Below are positions 1 to 9,554 of a stretch of 64,000 nt of DNA, piece after piece. The notes under the pieces were generated by a model. It did no database searches, was not told the DNA's origin, and saw only the letters and a list, made by a program, of their open reading frames with translations. Positions within the stretch are counted from its first letter, which is position 1, and each line of letters opens with the position of its first letter. Both the position numbers and the translations under genes were made by a program. The DNA comes from CBDBIG01 sp965205845 [NCBI: bacterium] (GTDB lineage: Bacteria; SAR324). The stretch lies in contig CBDBIG010000003.1 in assembly GCA_965205845.1 (NCBI GenBank), positions 124,001 to 188,000 of the forward strand, read 5' to 3'.

Positions 1-751
1 TATTTTGCGTGGGTAGAGAAAACGCGTGAAAGTGCAAAAAGGTCGTAGGCAGTACGAGGATAACCCTACCAAACTGGTATTGATTGTGTTTAATCAACCC
101 TGATAACATTTGGTTTAGAGCGTGGTGCTCTTTCTCACCCAATGCATGCTGCGGGCTTTCGTCCGATGCTTGTATACGCTGCCTACCACCCCATGTCCCG
201 GTATCAACCGAAACCGCCGGGCTTCCCAGAGCCCCTTTGGGAAAGGGCCTTGGAAATGCTGACACGGCACTCACCGACACCACCTTTTGGACACCGGCCT
301 CATGGTGCCACTCAAATCCCTCCAAAAAAGGGGGAGAAAACGACAGGATATAGGCTGCGCGCTGGAAGAAGAGGCGTTCGGCGAGGGCTTGGAAAAGGTT
401 GCGCAAAACGATGAGACCTACACGGCGTGCATCCACACGAAAGCGACCACGCCTTCGTCGAGAAAGCTTCCCACCCCCGAAAAAATGACGCACACACCGC
501 CTCGATCCTGACTGAAACCCAAACAACGGAAGAAGTTTCTTGCCAAGAATCTTATGATGTTTACTAAAAAAGAAATTTCCAGGAAAAACCTTCCCTGACC
601 AGGCTTAAGACAACCAAGGTTTTCACCGATTTACCGCAACTACGTACAGGCAGCCAAGATAAGAGGTAAGGCCTCACCTCTACATGGCCACCATGAACTT
701 GTCCGTGTCTCCCAAACAACCACCCGCAAAAACATGAAACACTCAATTCTC
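1..751. other. Non-coding or unrecognised left edge
   Basis: I see no supportable gene here. Several short open frames exist on both strands, but none has a convincing ribosome binding site, a recognisable motif or a protein-like composition. The stretch lies downstream of the last gene of the minus-strand filament operon, and it shows no clear hairpin followed by a T-run that would end that operon. Confidence 0.5.
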
Positions 752-2695
752 TCAAATTGTCTCCATTTCAGTCTCTACTTCCTCTATGCCTTCTTCTTGC
801 GGGACATCACCCATCACCTCACCTCCAGAAGAAGCAAACTCACCAGCAATATCCGACCGTTCTGTCGAGCGACGACGGGAAAAAGAAGCAAACGCTTGAT
901 CTTGAAAACCAGAGGATGTGCTCGACAAAAATTCGTTTAAAACATTGGCCATGTTCATCATGGTTGCACTCTTGCGCTTAATGCTTACAATGTCGATATC
1001 CAATAGCAACCCCGGACTCATATGGTATGGGTTCACTTGCGAGGTAAACCTTTTGAACTCATTCTCCAAGAACCGCACCCGGCCTTCCACTAAAGCACGA
1101 ACCATGGGCGTCCTCCCGCCAAAAATTTTCTTCATCCTCTCACACATGATGGGAAACCGCAGTTCAATACTCTCAATCCGGGATTCGTAAGTCGAATTTT
1201 CTGCAACCACGGGTGGTTCTTCAGGATGAATAAAATGGATTTCATTCCATTTCTTTTCGTGCGGTGCTGCACCCTCCTCGCTTTCTTCTTCCTCGTCCCC
1301 ACTAAACAAAAAGCGAAACCACGAGCGACGACGTTCGGCCACCCGGCCACCCAACAGCGCACTTGAAAAATTTTCCCAGTTCTCCACACCATTGTCTTGT
1401 TGGTGCTCATCAAACATCTCTTCAACGACTTTCCATATTTCATCCACCGTACGTTGAAACTCATTTAACTGCGCCAAAAACGCTTCTTGCATTCGATGCA
1501 GTTCTACATCGGTGTAATAGTTTAGCACCATTTGATAGCGTTCATCGGGCAAACTCTCTTCATCGGCAGTTTCATACTCACGAATGATCAATCTACGGTC
1601 ATAGCGAAAATTCTCAATGTGTTGATACCCCATCCGACTCCAATCCAACACATGGGTCAACGAGTTTATGGCAGTGTTCCAACCACGGCTACGAATATTG
1701 TCTTTATCAATCACTGAAATGATGCTATCGCGTAGACCAAGGGCATCAAAATCCTCGAACTTCAGGTTATTCTCCGCACTCCCCAAACCATCAAAAACTT
1801 TTTTGGGGATGAAGGCATAACGCAACGACTCGTTATGTTCCGTGTCATCAGAAGTGTATTTCTCCAGTGCCTTAATGCGTTCAAACACTTTTTCCTCGGC
1901 AGAAATCTCCGGTTTCCCTGAATCAATCATCTCCTCGTTGAGGGCTTCGATCTCTTTATCAATCGATTCAGTAATGCGATTGGTAACAACATCTTTTAGC
2001 AGGTCTATCGCAGCCGTCTGATAAGGGTATATGCGGCTAATAAGCTCACTTTCATCTATATTGAGTGCTAATTTAAGCATCATCACATTTTCAGGTTTTT
2101 GCGGATGATCTCTAAAAGAGCACTTGGCAATAGCGTAAGCATTTTCACCACGCACAAAGGCACCCACATCCGTCTTGCGACGCAGCAGACTGTTGGTAGT
2201 GGTTTCTAAATCATTCATTTCACGCTGTACATGACCATGTAAGTGCCCATACATATTAACGATCGAACGCTCAAGCTCACCTGTATGGAATTTGTCAGAC
2301 CCCCCAACACGATCTAACAAATAAGAAATAGCACGTGGGCTATAGCGATTCAAACTACGCATCTCTTCCATATCGACCAAGTCGCGCACCTTCTTGCCCA
2401 TCTCGTCCTCAACCGTGGTCAAGTAGCGGTTAAGCATGTTTTGCATATTTTGATTATAGTAATTATGCAATTTAGACTTAACGGTCGTCATCACCTCCAT
2501 TTTGCTCAACACCTCCGGTGGCAACTTGGAATGGATGTGATTAAGTATTTTGTCTACCTCCTCATCAACAAAGAGGCGCCCCTCCATGTATTCATCACGT
2601 TGATCTCGGTTGATACTATTACGTGATCCAACTGCACTGGGAATCTCTGGGTGGACAACGTTTGGGCCGCGAGTAAGAATGTTGTCGGCGGACAT
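752..2695 (-). CDS. cfpA: CfpA-like cytoplasmic filament protein, copy 1
   Basis: A 647-residue protein without signal peptide or membrane segment, rich in charged residues and predicted from its heptad-like composition to be largely helical. The N-terminus carries RGPNVVHPEIPSAVGSRNS, and the C-terminal part contains NPYHMSPGLLLDI and SIKRK near residues 565-585. It is clearly paralogous to the protein at 6580-8403 over its whole length. I recall this architecture from the spirochete cytoplasmic filament protein CfpA, whose polymers form ribbons under the inner membrane. That identification is from memory, not a search. The ATG at 2695 is chosen over a TTG one codon upstream because AAAAGGAG lies seven bases before it. 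It is the last gene of a four-gene minus-strand operon, 76 bp after the PPDK-like gene. An acidic Glu-rich insert (EEEESEEG) near residue 470 is absent from the other copy. Confidence 0.75.
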   Translation of the reverse strand: MSADNILTRGPNVVHPEIPSAVGSRNSINRDQRDEYMEGRLFVDEEVDKILNHIHSKLPPEVLSKMEVMTTVKSKLHNYYNQNMQNMLNRYLTTVEDEMGKKVRDLVDMEEMRSLNRYSPRAISYLLDRVGGSDKFHTGELERSIVNMYGHLHGHVQREMNDLETTTNSLLRRKTDVGAFVRGENAYAIAKCSFRDHPQKPENVMMLKLALNIDESELISRIYPYQTAAIDLLKDVVTNRITESIDKEIEALNEEMIDSGKPEISAEEKVFERIKALEKYTSDDTEHNESLRYAFIPKKVFDGLGSAENNLKFEDFDALGLRDSIISVIDKDNIRSRGWNTAINSLTHVLDWSRMGYQHIENFRYDRRLIIREYETADEESLPDERYQMVLNYYTDVELHRMQEAFLAQLNEFQRTVDEIWKVVEEMFDEHQQDNGVENWENFSSALLGGRVAERRRSWFRFLFSGDEEEESEEGAAPHEKKWNEIHFIHPEEPPVVAENSTYESRIESIELRFPIMCERMKKIFGGRTPMVRALVEGRVRFLENEFKRFTSQVNPYHMSPGLLLDIDIVSIKRKSATMMNMANVLNEFLSSTSSGFQDQAFASFSRRRSTERSDIAGEFASSGGEVMGDVPQEEGIEEVETEMETI

Positions 2696-2771
2696 CAATC
2701 GCTCCTTTTATTTACTGATGGGTGCACTAGGTGCCTTATAGGTTGATACAGGGATACAATTCAAGAACAAA

Positions 2772-5357
2772 TTAGCCCCTTCGGGCTATATCGAGTTTCA
2801 TGGCAGACAATTTTGCAATGGGCACTCCGTACGGGGCACTTACCACAAAATCTAGTCCAGTTTTATACGCAAAATCAATATTTTCGGGCTCGTAAACGTA
2901 TGACCCAACCCCCCCGATCTCAATATCTGGTCTAATCATACGTCCATACTGCACCACAGCAGAAACCAACTCTTTCACGGGCACAGAAAGAACCTCGAAG
3001 GGGTTGTCCTTCAAGATATCATACTGATTATATGCAGGCAAAAACGTGTTTAGATCATCGGCTGACATCCCGTTGGCGGTCTGTGTCAGCATGGTGAAAT
3101 CAATCACAAAAAACTCAGCTTGTTTTGCTAGATGCCCAGCCATCAAAGTGGCAGCGGGTAAATCAATCACGGCACCCACACGGTAATTCAGTTCGGTATT
3201 CGTTTCACCCAATTCTTTCAGCACTTGCTGTTCAATCCCACGCACACCATGAATAACGTTGCTTTCAATATTACGTCCATGGCGAATAAAGCGCATCTCC
3301 GCATCTCCAACGACACCAGAGACGCACAAATCAAAATCAAGTTTGACCCCCGATTTTCGAGCTCGGCAAGCACCATAAAAAATACCCCCAGAAATTGCCT
3401 GATAAATCTCAGGGTAGGCAATGCAAATTCTCCCACCACGTTGCCCCATCATGGGGTTTACGTTCCGCAAGTTGCTGGCTCTAGAATTAAAATGCTCAAT
3501 CTCAACCCCATGCAACTGGGATATTTCTTGAAACAACCGCTCACGAGCATGACTATCGACAGGCAAAAACTCAATCAACGGGGTGTTCAACAAGCGTATG
3601 ATAACCTTTTTACCATCCATTTTCTTAAAAAGATCTTCGCAAACACCACTCAACACGTCACGAAACCTTTTTAGCGCAGAAGTATATTTTTCTTTCTCCC
3701 CATACAATAAAACAACCTCCTGGAACAAGCGCGCTGTCTTCTCGTCGCGCATCATCGCTTCAACAGGCAGCAAGCCGATACCACCAGCACCCAGACGAAT
3801 GCTTGAATCCACATCACCAACCGTAGCAGCCAATCCCAATATTCGCAGATTCGTTCCCACACCATCCGTCACGTCAATCGCGCGTATAAATTCCTCCAAT
3901 CCATTTTTTGCTGTATCAGGAAACTGCATACTGGCTTCACCAAACCATACACTAGGCTCAGTGTACGTTGGGGATTCAAGGGAAATTATATCCCACTCAT
4001 TCACCCGTTCCCCGCCAATGGTGGCGTAACCGTCAAAAAACTGGACATCAGAATACAGCAAGCAAGGTTTACGCAAACTTCTCGAAACCACAGGTGCGTG
4101 AGAAGAATACCCGCCGACCGAAGCAAGCACACCCGCACACATCTCAATGCCTTCAACATCTCCGGCATCCGTATGAGGCATTACCAAAATAAAATCTGCT
4201 TTTTCACCTTTCAAGGAACAACGGCGATGCTCTGCCAACAAAGCATGGGTGCTAAAACACACGCGGCCAACGGCAGCCCCAGGTGACCCTGCAATACCCC
4301 CCTTGATCATTTTTAGATTGGTAACACTTGCATGATCAATAACAGGGTGTAACAAATCTTGCATTTGGCCCGCGGGTACTGCATGCACAATGTCTTCACG
4401 CGTTAACAACTTTTTTCGGTATAGATCAAGCAGCGTTCTAATCTCAGCTTGAGTTGATTTGCCATCCACGGGGGTTTGCTCAATCAGCCATATTTTGCCA
4501 TCTTCAATGGTGAATTTAATCTCACGAATATCTTTGAAACTGGATTCAAGCAAACTACACATTTCTTGCAGCTGCTTTAAATAATTGACATCTAATTTTT
4601 CCAATGGCCGTCCACTTTCCTTTGAAACATCAAAAGAATTCATCGAAAACACACCATTAATGCCTGCTGAACCGGTCACAATATCGCGTGAATACAGATG
4701 CCCACTCCCAGAATTCTCATTCCAGTTGCCATAGACCAGCAGTTGTACCAGTAGGGCCGCCTCAATGTCCTCGTTCATGTCATCGGCCAAATACCGTTTT
4801 GCGGTCTGGCTTAACACTGTTTGCAATTGCTCATAACCATCTTGAGGAAAATCTTTGATAGGCCCTTGCAAATAGGCTTGACATATCTCCTTGCTTGCTG
4901 TTTTCCCTTGCACAGCATCCTCGATGCTCTTGACGTCCCGCCCCAAAAAAACGCTGCCAAATCTCTCCAATAACACCTTGTATTCATGATACGTAAACTC
5001 ATCCCCCCAGCGTTTGGCAAGGCCTTCGGCAACACGATCATTCATCCCAATGGTATGGGTAGATCTAAATGTACCGATCTGGATAGAGGGAGAGACAACC
5101 ACTTTAAGTAGCATTGGTTTTTCAGGATTGCCAAATTCTCTGCCTGCAATGCTCTCTATTTTTCGAATGGCGGGCTTCAACGCAGCCAAATCCAACTCGA
5201 CCAGCGCAGGCAAGTCCTTTGACTCAATCAAAAAGCCCGGCACTAAAGGTGTATTCAAACTTGCCAACTGCAGCAAATTGCGCCCACGCAAGCCAAACCG
5301 CTCTTGCAGGTCATTTCCTTCAACATGTTCTTTCTGATTAAAATGGAAAAATTGCAT
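2772..5357 (-). CDS. Pyruvate phosphate dikinase-like protein, probably catalytically dead
   Basis: An 861-residue protein with PPDK domain order: a reduced ATP-grasp part (GLRGRNLLQLASLNTPLVPG near 22-41; VQLLVYGNWNENSGSG near 204), the swivelling phosphohistidine domain (GGYSSHAPVV, His about 420) and the PEP-binding barrel (LLNTPLIEFLP near 589; NPMMGQRGGR near 635; SAPYGVPIAKL near the end). The phospho-accepting His is kept, but key barrel residues are changed: the RTEHMF arginine is Pro (GLLPVEAMM), the GTNDLTQ Asn-Asp pair is lost (DFTMLTQ), and the ICGEHGG cysteine is Val (GGVGSYVYEP, about residue 817). The SVRSGA arginine region of the ATP site is also absent. Known PPDKs interconvert pyruvate/ATP/Pi and PEP/AMP/PPi. 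Here I infer a regulatory or structural pseudoenzyme. No Shine-Dalgarno is visible before the ATG. It sits between two CfpA-like genes. Confidence 0.88.
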   Translation of the reverse strand: MQFFHFNQKEHVEGNDLQERFGLRGRNLLQLASLNTPLVPGFLIESKDLPALVELDLAALKPAIRKIESIAGREFGNPEKPMLLKVVVSPSIQIGTFRSTHTIGMNDRVAEGLAKRWGDEFTYHEYKVLLERFGSVFLGRDVKSIEDAVQGKTASKEICQAYLQGPIKDFPQDGYEQLQTVLSQTAKRYLADDMNEDIEAALLVQLLVYGNWNENSGSGHLYSRDIVTGSAGINGVFSMNSFDVSKESGRPLEKLDVNYLKQLQEMCSLLESSFKDIREIKFTIEDGKIWLIEQTPVDGKSTQAEIRTLLDLYRKKLLTREDIVHAVPAGQMQDLLHPVIDHASVTNLKMIKGGIAGSPGAAVGRVCFSTHALLAEHRRCSLKGEKADFILVMPHTDAGDVEGIEMCAGVLASVGGYSSHAPVVSRSLRKPCLLYSDVQFFDGYATIGGERVNEWDIISLESPTYTEPSVWFGEASMQFPDTAKNGLEEFIRAIDVTDGVGTNLRILGLAATVGDVDSSIRLGAGGIGLLPVEAMMRDEKTARLFQEVVLLYGEKEKYTSALKRFRDVLSGVCEDLFKKMDGKKVIIRLLNTPLIEFLPVDSHARERLFQEISQLHGVEIEHFNSRASNLRNVNPMMGQRGGRICIAYPEIYQAISGGIFYGACRARKSGVKLDFDLCVSGVVGDAEMRFIRHGRNIESNVIHGVRGIEQQVLKELGETNTELNYRVGAVIDLPAATLMAGHLAKQAEFFVIDFTMLTQTANGMSADDLNTFLPAYNQYDILKDNPFEVLSVPVKELVSAVVQYGRMIRPDIEIGGVGSYVYEPENIDFAYKTGLDFVVSAPYGVPIAKLSAMKLDIARRG
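2773..2788 (-). terminator. Small hairpin overlapping the PPDK-like stop codon
   Basis: On the minus strand TAGCCC-GAAG-GGGCTA forms a six-base-pair stem with a tetraloop that includes the TAA stop of the PPDK-like gene. The following T-rich stretch is weak, so this is more likely an RNA-stabilising or attenuating element before the downstream cfpA-like gene than a full terminator. Confidence 0.35.
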
Positions 5358-5534
5358 GGCAACATATGTTTCTTTATCAAATTTTCCTCATAGCAGAACA
5401 ATGTACAACTGAAACATGCAACAAGGTATTGGGTTTAAATCTCTTGATCCAGCAAGCCAAAGAAATCCATCACAGAAATATGCCCCATTTTAAACGAAGC
5501 AAAACGCCGCGGCGCAAACAACAAGCATCGCAAC

Positions 5535-6518
5535 CTAGAATAACTTTAACACTTTATTCACATCCACCTTAATAAAGATCTCATACCTCATGCTAGCACC
5601 TTCATATAAATAGCGCTGAAGCTTTGCGACACCCTTTATTTCTTCCCCAGAAATACTGATAAGCAAAACATCACCGTGTTTTACCTTGCCCCATTTAAAC
5701 AAGGCGTTGATGTTGTTTACCTTTTCACCATCATGAAAAATATGCACATCGAGGCCAGCATACTTTGCTTTGTAACTCTCAACAATGTTTTTCCACGCCT
5801 CCACGTTTCCATTATGAAACAACTCATTGGTAACCTGCACGCTATACTTCGGGGTCATGACAATCTTCTTCCCTGAACTCGTCGCTTTGGGGGGAGGCGA
5901 TTTCCCCTTAACAGCAGGTTTTCTGGCTGGCACAGCTGTGGATTTAGAATGTGCAGCAGATTTGCTGGCAGCAGAGGTAATTTTAGGTTTGGGTGCAGGT
6001 TTAGGTCTTGGTGGAGCTCCGCCTAAGTTTTCCAACCCACTCGGAGTAAGGCCTTCCAATACGGCAAAAAGAGCTCTCGCGGCTCTCTGCTCAAGATCAG
6101 CATCCTGAACATCGTACGCTTTAGCGTACACCACCATCAACTCATCGGGCGTAACCTCTTGTACGTTTTCCCAATGTTTTTTTACCTTTGGGTTAATCAA
6201 AGTCACACCCATTTGCGGTTGATGGTACGCCACAACCATGTCGACACGATTCCACTTGGACACCACTTCACACAACGCGTCAAAATCGTTGTACCTTTCG
6301 CGCACATTGCGCGACACCACCGTATACCCCATCCGCTCAATAATTACAGCATTGAGCAAAGGCCCTATTTGCATCTTACTGACATTGTCCATTGCGTCAA
6401 TAATGTTTGCTAAATTGCTGGTTTTCAACATCCTAACAATGCCGGTCACCAAACGAAAATGCCCCAGCGAGCGATTGAACCCTCCACGGCTGCTCAAAGA
6501 AGAAAAATCATTAATCAC
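5535..6518 (-). CDS. Two-domain linker protein of the filament operon
   Basis: A 327-residue cytosolic protein that I cannot assign to a named family. It has three parts: an N-terminal helical domain (residues about 1-170, with GHFRLVTGIVRMLKTSNLA and VVSKWNRVDMVVAYHQP), a Pro/Ala/Lys-rich low-complexity linker (about 172-230), and a compact C-terminal domain (about 231-327, with VTNELFHNGNVEAWKNI, HIFHDGEKVNNINALFKWG and LQRYLYEGASMRYEIF). The linker suggests two folded domains tethered flexibly, as in an adaptor. The start is GTG with AGGGTG close upstream. It lies between the second CfpA-like gene and the PPDK-like gene. As I recall it, an uncharacterised gene sits at the same place between ppdK and cfpA in Treponema pallidum, which supports a shared function. 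Confidence 0.9.
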   Translation of the reverse strand: MINDFSSLSSRGGFNRSLGHFRLVTGIVRMLKTSNLANIIDAMDNVSKMQIGPLLNAVIIERMGYTVVSRNVRERYNDFDALCEVVSKWNRVDMVVAYHQPQMGVTLINPKVKKHWENVQEVTPDELMVVYAKAYDVQDADLEQRAARALFAVLEGLTPSGLENLGGAPPRPKPAPKPKITSAASKSAAHSKSTAVPARKPAVKGKSPPPKATSSGKKIVMTPKYSVQVTNELFHNGNVEAWKNIVESYKAKYAGLDVHIFHDGEKVNNINALFKWGKVKHGDVLLISISGEEIKGVAKLQRYLYEGASMRYEIFIKVDVNKVLKLF

Positions 6519-6579
6519 TGATCACCCTAAATAAAACCTTTCCTATCAACTATCAATAGCCCATGAAGAAAATGAAACC

Positions 6580-8403
6580 TCAAGAATTCGCTGCTTCCCC
6601 CCCAAACGCATCGCTACCCTCATCCTTGATGTTGGCGTGTCTGCGGCTTCCAGTAACTACAGGCTGCCTATAGCCACTCGAAATGCGTGACAAAAACTCG
6701 CTCATCACATTCGACATTCCAGCAACAGTCACCTGCCGGCGCTTGATGCTCGTCAGTTTGAGTTGAATCATCAACCCTGGCTGCAAGTGGTATGGGTTCA
6801 CAACACTCGAAAAACGAATAAACTCATCCTCTAAAAAAAATAACCTGCTCTCGACAACTTCTCTATTTACTGGATGACGTTTCCCAAAAATTTGCGTTAG
6901 GCGCCTTCTAATAATCAAGAAACGCTCGCGAAACTCCGTGCTTAACTCTTCATAAGTGCGATTCATCTCCTCCAAGGTGCTTAGCTCACGCTGAATAAAC
7001 ACCACTTCATTCCATTTGCGATTCGGTTCAACGCTTTCATCGCGATGAAACCAACCAGAACCCCCGCGACCTACCGTCTCACTCACAACATCACCCCAGT
7101 CGCGTAAATGGCTAGAAGTTTTCTCTTCGAGGTACACCTGTTCAACCACATTCCAAAGGCGCATTATCTCGCGTTGAAATTCGAGCAGTTGTGCAGTATA
7201 GGCAGCCTTTTGGGCTCGCATTCCATCCGCATCTACGTATTCCATGTAAATCTCAAAACGCTCATCAGGCAACGTATCTTGCAGTGTGCTTTCATACTCA
7301 CGCAACACCATTTTACGCGCCAAGCGATAGTTTTCAATATGCTGATAACCCATGCGGCAGTTGTCTAAAATCGAGGTGATCGAATTAATTGCCGTATACC
7401 AACCGCGGGTGCGCAACGCTTCATGCTCAAGCATCTCACTTGATGCCACTTCAAAAGTGAGCGGATCAGCCCCTTCACCACGCAAATCGGGCGTAATATT
7501 GCGAATACGCTCAAGCATGTCCTGGGAAAGCAGCTGATTAATGAGCGCATTGTCACCATCCTCCACAGCCAACCCCTGCTCGACCGCTTTTAATTTTTCA
7601 AACACCGCCTCGTTCGGGCTCAAAGCTTTGCGCCCCTCGCCTTCCAATTGGCGATTAATCTCGTCAATTTCCTTATCTACAAGTTCTCGCAAGCGCTTGG
7701 CAACCACATCTTTAATCAAAAATTCTGTGGGCAACAAATGGTGTACAATCGGGGATATCAACTCAGATTCCAACACATTAATTGCAATATCAATGTCCAC
7801 GACCTCTTCTGGTTTTCGCACATTGTCATGGAAACTGGCTCTCACCACCGCATACGCATTGGCACCATTGATAAAGCCTCCCACGTCAGACTGCCTGGTT
7901 AAAATCCGAATGGTCGCGTTTTCAAAATCGGCGGAACCACGCGCAACATGACCTTGCAAATGCCCCATAATATTCACCGTGGATTTCTCGACCTCGGCGG
8001 TGTTGAAATCAGCACCACCCATTTGATTCAACAACCCAGCCACTTCCCGCGGCGTATAGCGATTCAATGCGTGATGTTCCTCTTTGTCCACCATATCGCG
8101 CACCTTCTTAGACATCTCATCTTCAACGGTGGTCAGGTAGCGGCTGAGCATATTTTGCATGCTTTGGTTAAAATAGGTATGCAAATGCGACTTTACATTC
8201 CCCTGCACAGTCATGTCTTGCAACACTTCAGGAGGCAGTTTGGCTTGAATATGGTTGAGAATCTTATCCACCTCTTCATCAATCATCGACCGTGATTCCA
8301 CGTATTCATCGCGGTCATCACGGTTTACGCTGTTGCGAGACCCTACCGCGCTAGGCGTCTCTGGATGAATTAAATTTGGTCCTCTGCGAAAATCACTACC
8401 CAT
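6580..8403 (-). CDS. cfpA: CfpA-like cytoplasmic filament protein, copy 2
   Basis: A 607-residue paralogue of the protein at 752-2695, roughly half identical by eye in the N-terminal third. Shared blocks include EEVDKILNHI, MQNMLSRYLTTVEDEM, KKVRDMVDKEEH, LNRYTPREV, RMGYQHIENYR, LPDERFE and NPYHLQPGLMI. Like its partner it has no signal peptide or membrane helix and looks almost entirely helical. It resembles spirochete CfpA as I remember it. It is the first gene of the operon, with AGGAAACGTC before its ATG and 61 bp before the linker gene. It lacks the acidic insert of copy 1 and has a different C-terminal tail. The pair could form a heteropolymer or two distinct filaments; that is inference. 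Confidence 0.75.
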   Translation of the reverse strand: MGSDFRRGPNLIHPETPSAVGSRNSVNRDDRDEYVESRSMIDEEVDKILNHIQAKLPPEVLQDMTVQGNVKSHLHTYFNQSMQNMLSRYLTTVEDEMSKKVRDMVDKEEHHALNRYTPREVAGLLNQMGGADFNTAEVEKSTVNIMGHLQGHVARGSADFENATIRILTRQSDVGGFINGANAYAVVRASFHDNVRKPEEVVDIDIAINVLESELISPIVHHLLPTEFLIKDVVAKRLRELVDKEIDEINRQLEGEGRKALSPNEAVFEKLKAVEQGLAVEDGDNALINQLLSQDMLERIRNITPDLRGEGADPLTFEVASSEMLEHEALRTRGWYTAINSITSILDNCRMGYQHIENYRLARKMVLREYESTLQDTLPDERFEIYMEYVDADGMRAQKAAYTAQLLEFQREIMRLWNVVEQVYLEEKTSSHLRDWGDVVSETVGRGGSGWFHRDESVEPNRKWNEVVFIQRELSTLEEMNRTYEELSTEFRERFLIIRRRLTQIFGKRHPVNREVVESRLFFLEDEFIRFSSVVNPYHLQPGLMIQLKLTSIKRRQVTVAGMSNVMSEFLSRISSGYRQPVVTGSRRHANIKDEGSDAFGGEAANS

Positions 8404-9554
8404 GACGTTTCCTGCATATTATTGAAGTCAGATACGGTTATTTGGTTCGAGAGTTCGAGCATAGCGGCACAAGCGCACCAAATGCCAGCACCCAATCGAT
8501 GGATGCCCTCTTTATCCCAAAATCAAATGAAAACTGGCTCTCATCATATCACTGTTCGTTACAACGGATTGCCCACAGCAACAATCAACCGATGATTACA
8601 AAGCAACCCTGCTCCCACCAATACCTGCATGGAAGCGAGCATGTCCAGCAAAAAATGAGGCCCCCACGCTGCTTATAATGAAAGCACAAACCCTTTGAAC
8701 CATCCATCCAAGCGGGCATTGTCGCCTACACGCGCATAATAGGCACATCACGCATTATGGTGCTAGCAAAATTTTACCTCAGGAGCCAATTTTTTATTAC
8801 CCAATTTGTACGTAGCAACTCAAGATCGCATATTGTGCTTGTTCACCAAGCCCATGCGGTAAGGTCAAAGCAGCTATGCCAAAACCGTCATTTCAGCCTA
8901 ATCTCTAATTAACACGCACCTGACTACCCACCTCCGAGTATTGCAAATACCCCAACCATTGGCGACACACCATAACCGCACCTCAACACAAAAAATAAGT
9001 CCCATCCTCAATATTGCAAAACCTCAGCAAAGGGATGGCACCCATTCCCAGCAACCATAGCAGCTTTATTCTTGTTCATCATCATTTTGATGGGGGATTG
9101 ATTTCCTGCGTTGTCTCGTCCTCTAGCCAACCTTTCCCTTTGCAAAGATCGCAAAGGCGTTTGGAGCAGAGTGTGCTTTTTGGATGCTGACCTTAATAGT
9201 TTATTGAAGATCTATCTGATCGAGCGAGGATGCGTTATGCAGTAGAAAACATGAACACCAAATGGTTGTGCCAATTTGTGTTCGCCCTTGATTTTTGGGG
9301 AGATGTCCCTTGGGTAATTAATGTTAGTCTGGGGATGTCCCGGCACACGCTCAAGTTGTGGTGAGGTCAACCCCTGTTTGAAATAGCCTGTAAACATAGT
9401 TTGCACGCTGGCCGTGCCATGGTTTTCCGTCGCTGTCAATCCGATGAACTTGAAGGTGGTGTGGGCTATTGCGGCGGTGATGGAATGGAATGAGGTGCGA
9501 GACACAAAACAACGGGTTTAAGCCAAAAACAATGGGCGATGGTTTAACGTTTCC
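8404..9554. other. 1.15-kb spacer, no supported gene
   Basis: This long spacer should contain the promoter of the leftward filament operon. I cannot pick out a convincing -35/-10 pair. A 97-codon open frame on the minus strand (9212-9505) starts with GTG, has no clear ribosome binding site and has no motif I recognise, so it is not called. The remainder is AT-richer than the genes and has no obvious repeats. Confidence 0.5.

Noticed and set aside
2772-5357. Active PPDK
   Set aside because: Several residues essential in characterised enzymes are replaced.
752-8403. Whole window is from a spirochete
   Set aside because: Genes elsewhere (erpA-like, EtfA/TMADH-like, N-formylglutamate amidohydrolase, dppABCDF layout) fit proteobacteria better; only the filament operon looks spirochete-like.
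9212-9505. 97-codon minus-strand frame
   Set aside because: GTG start without ribosome binding site, no motifs, isolated in a spacer.
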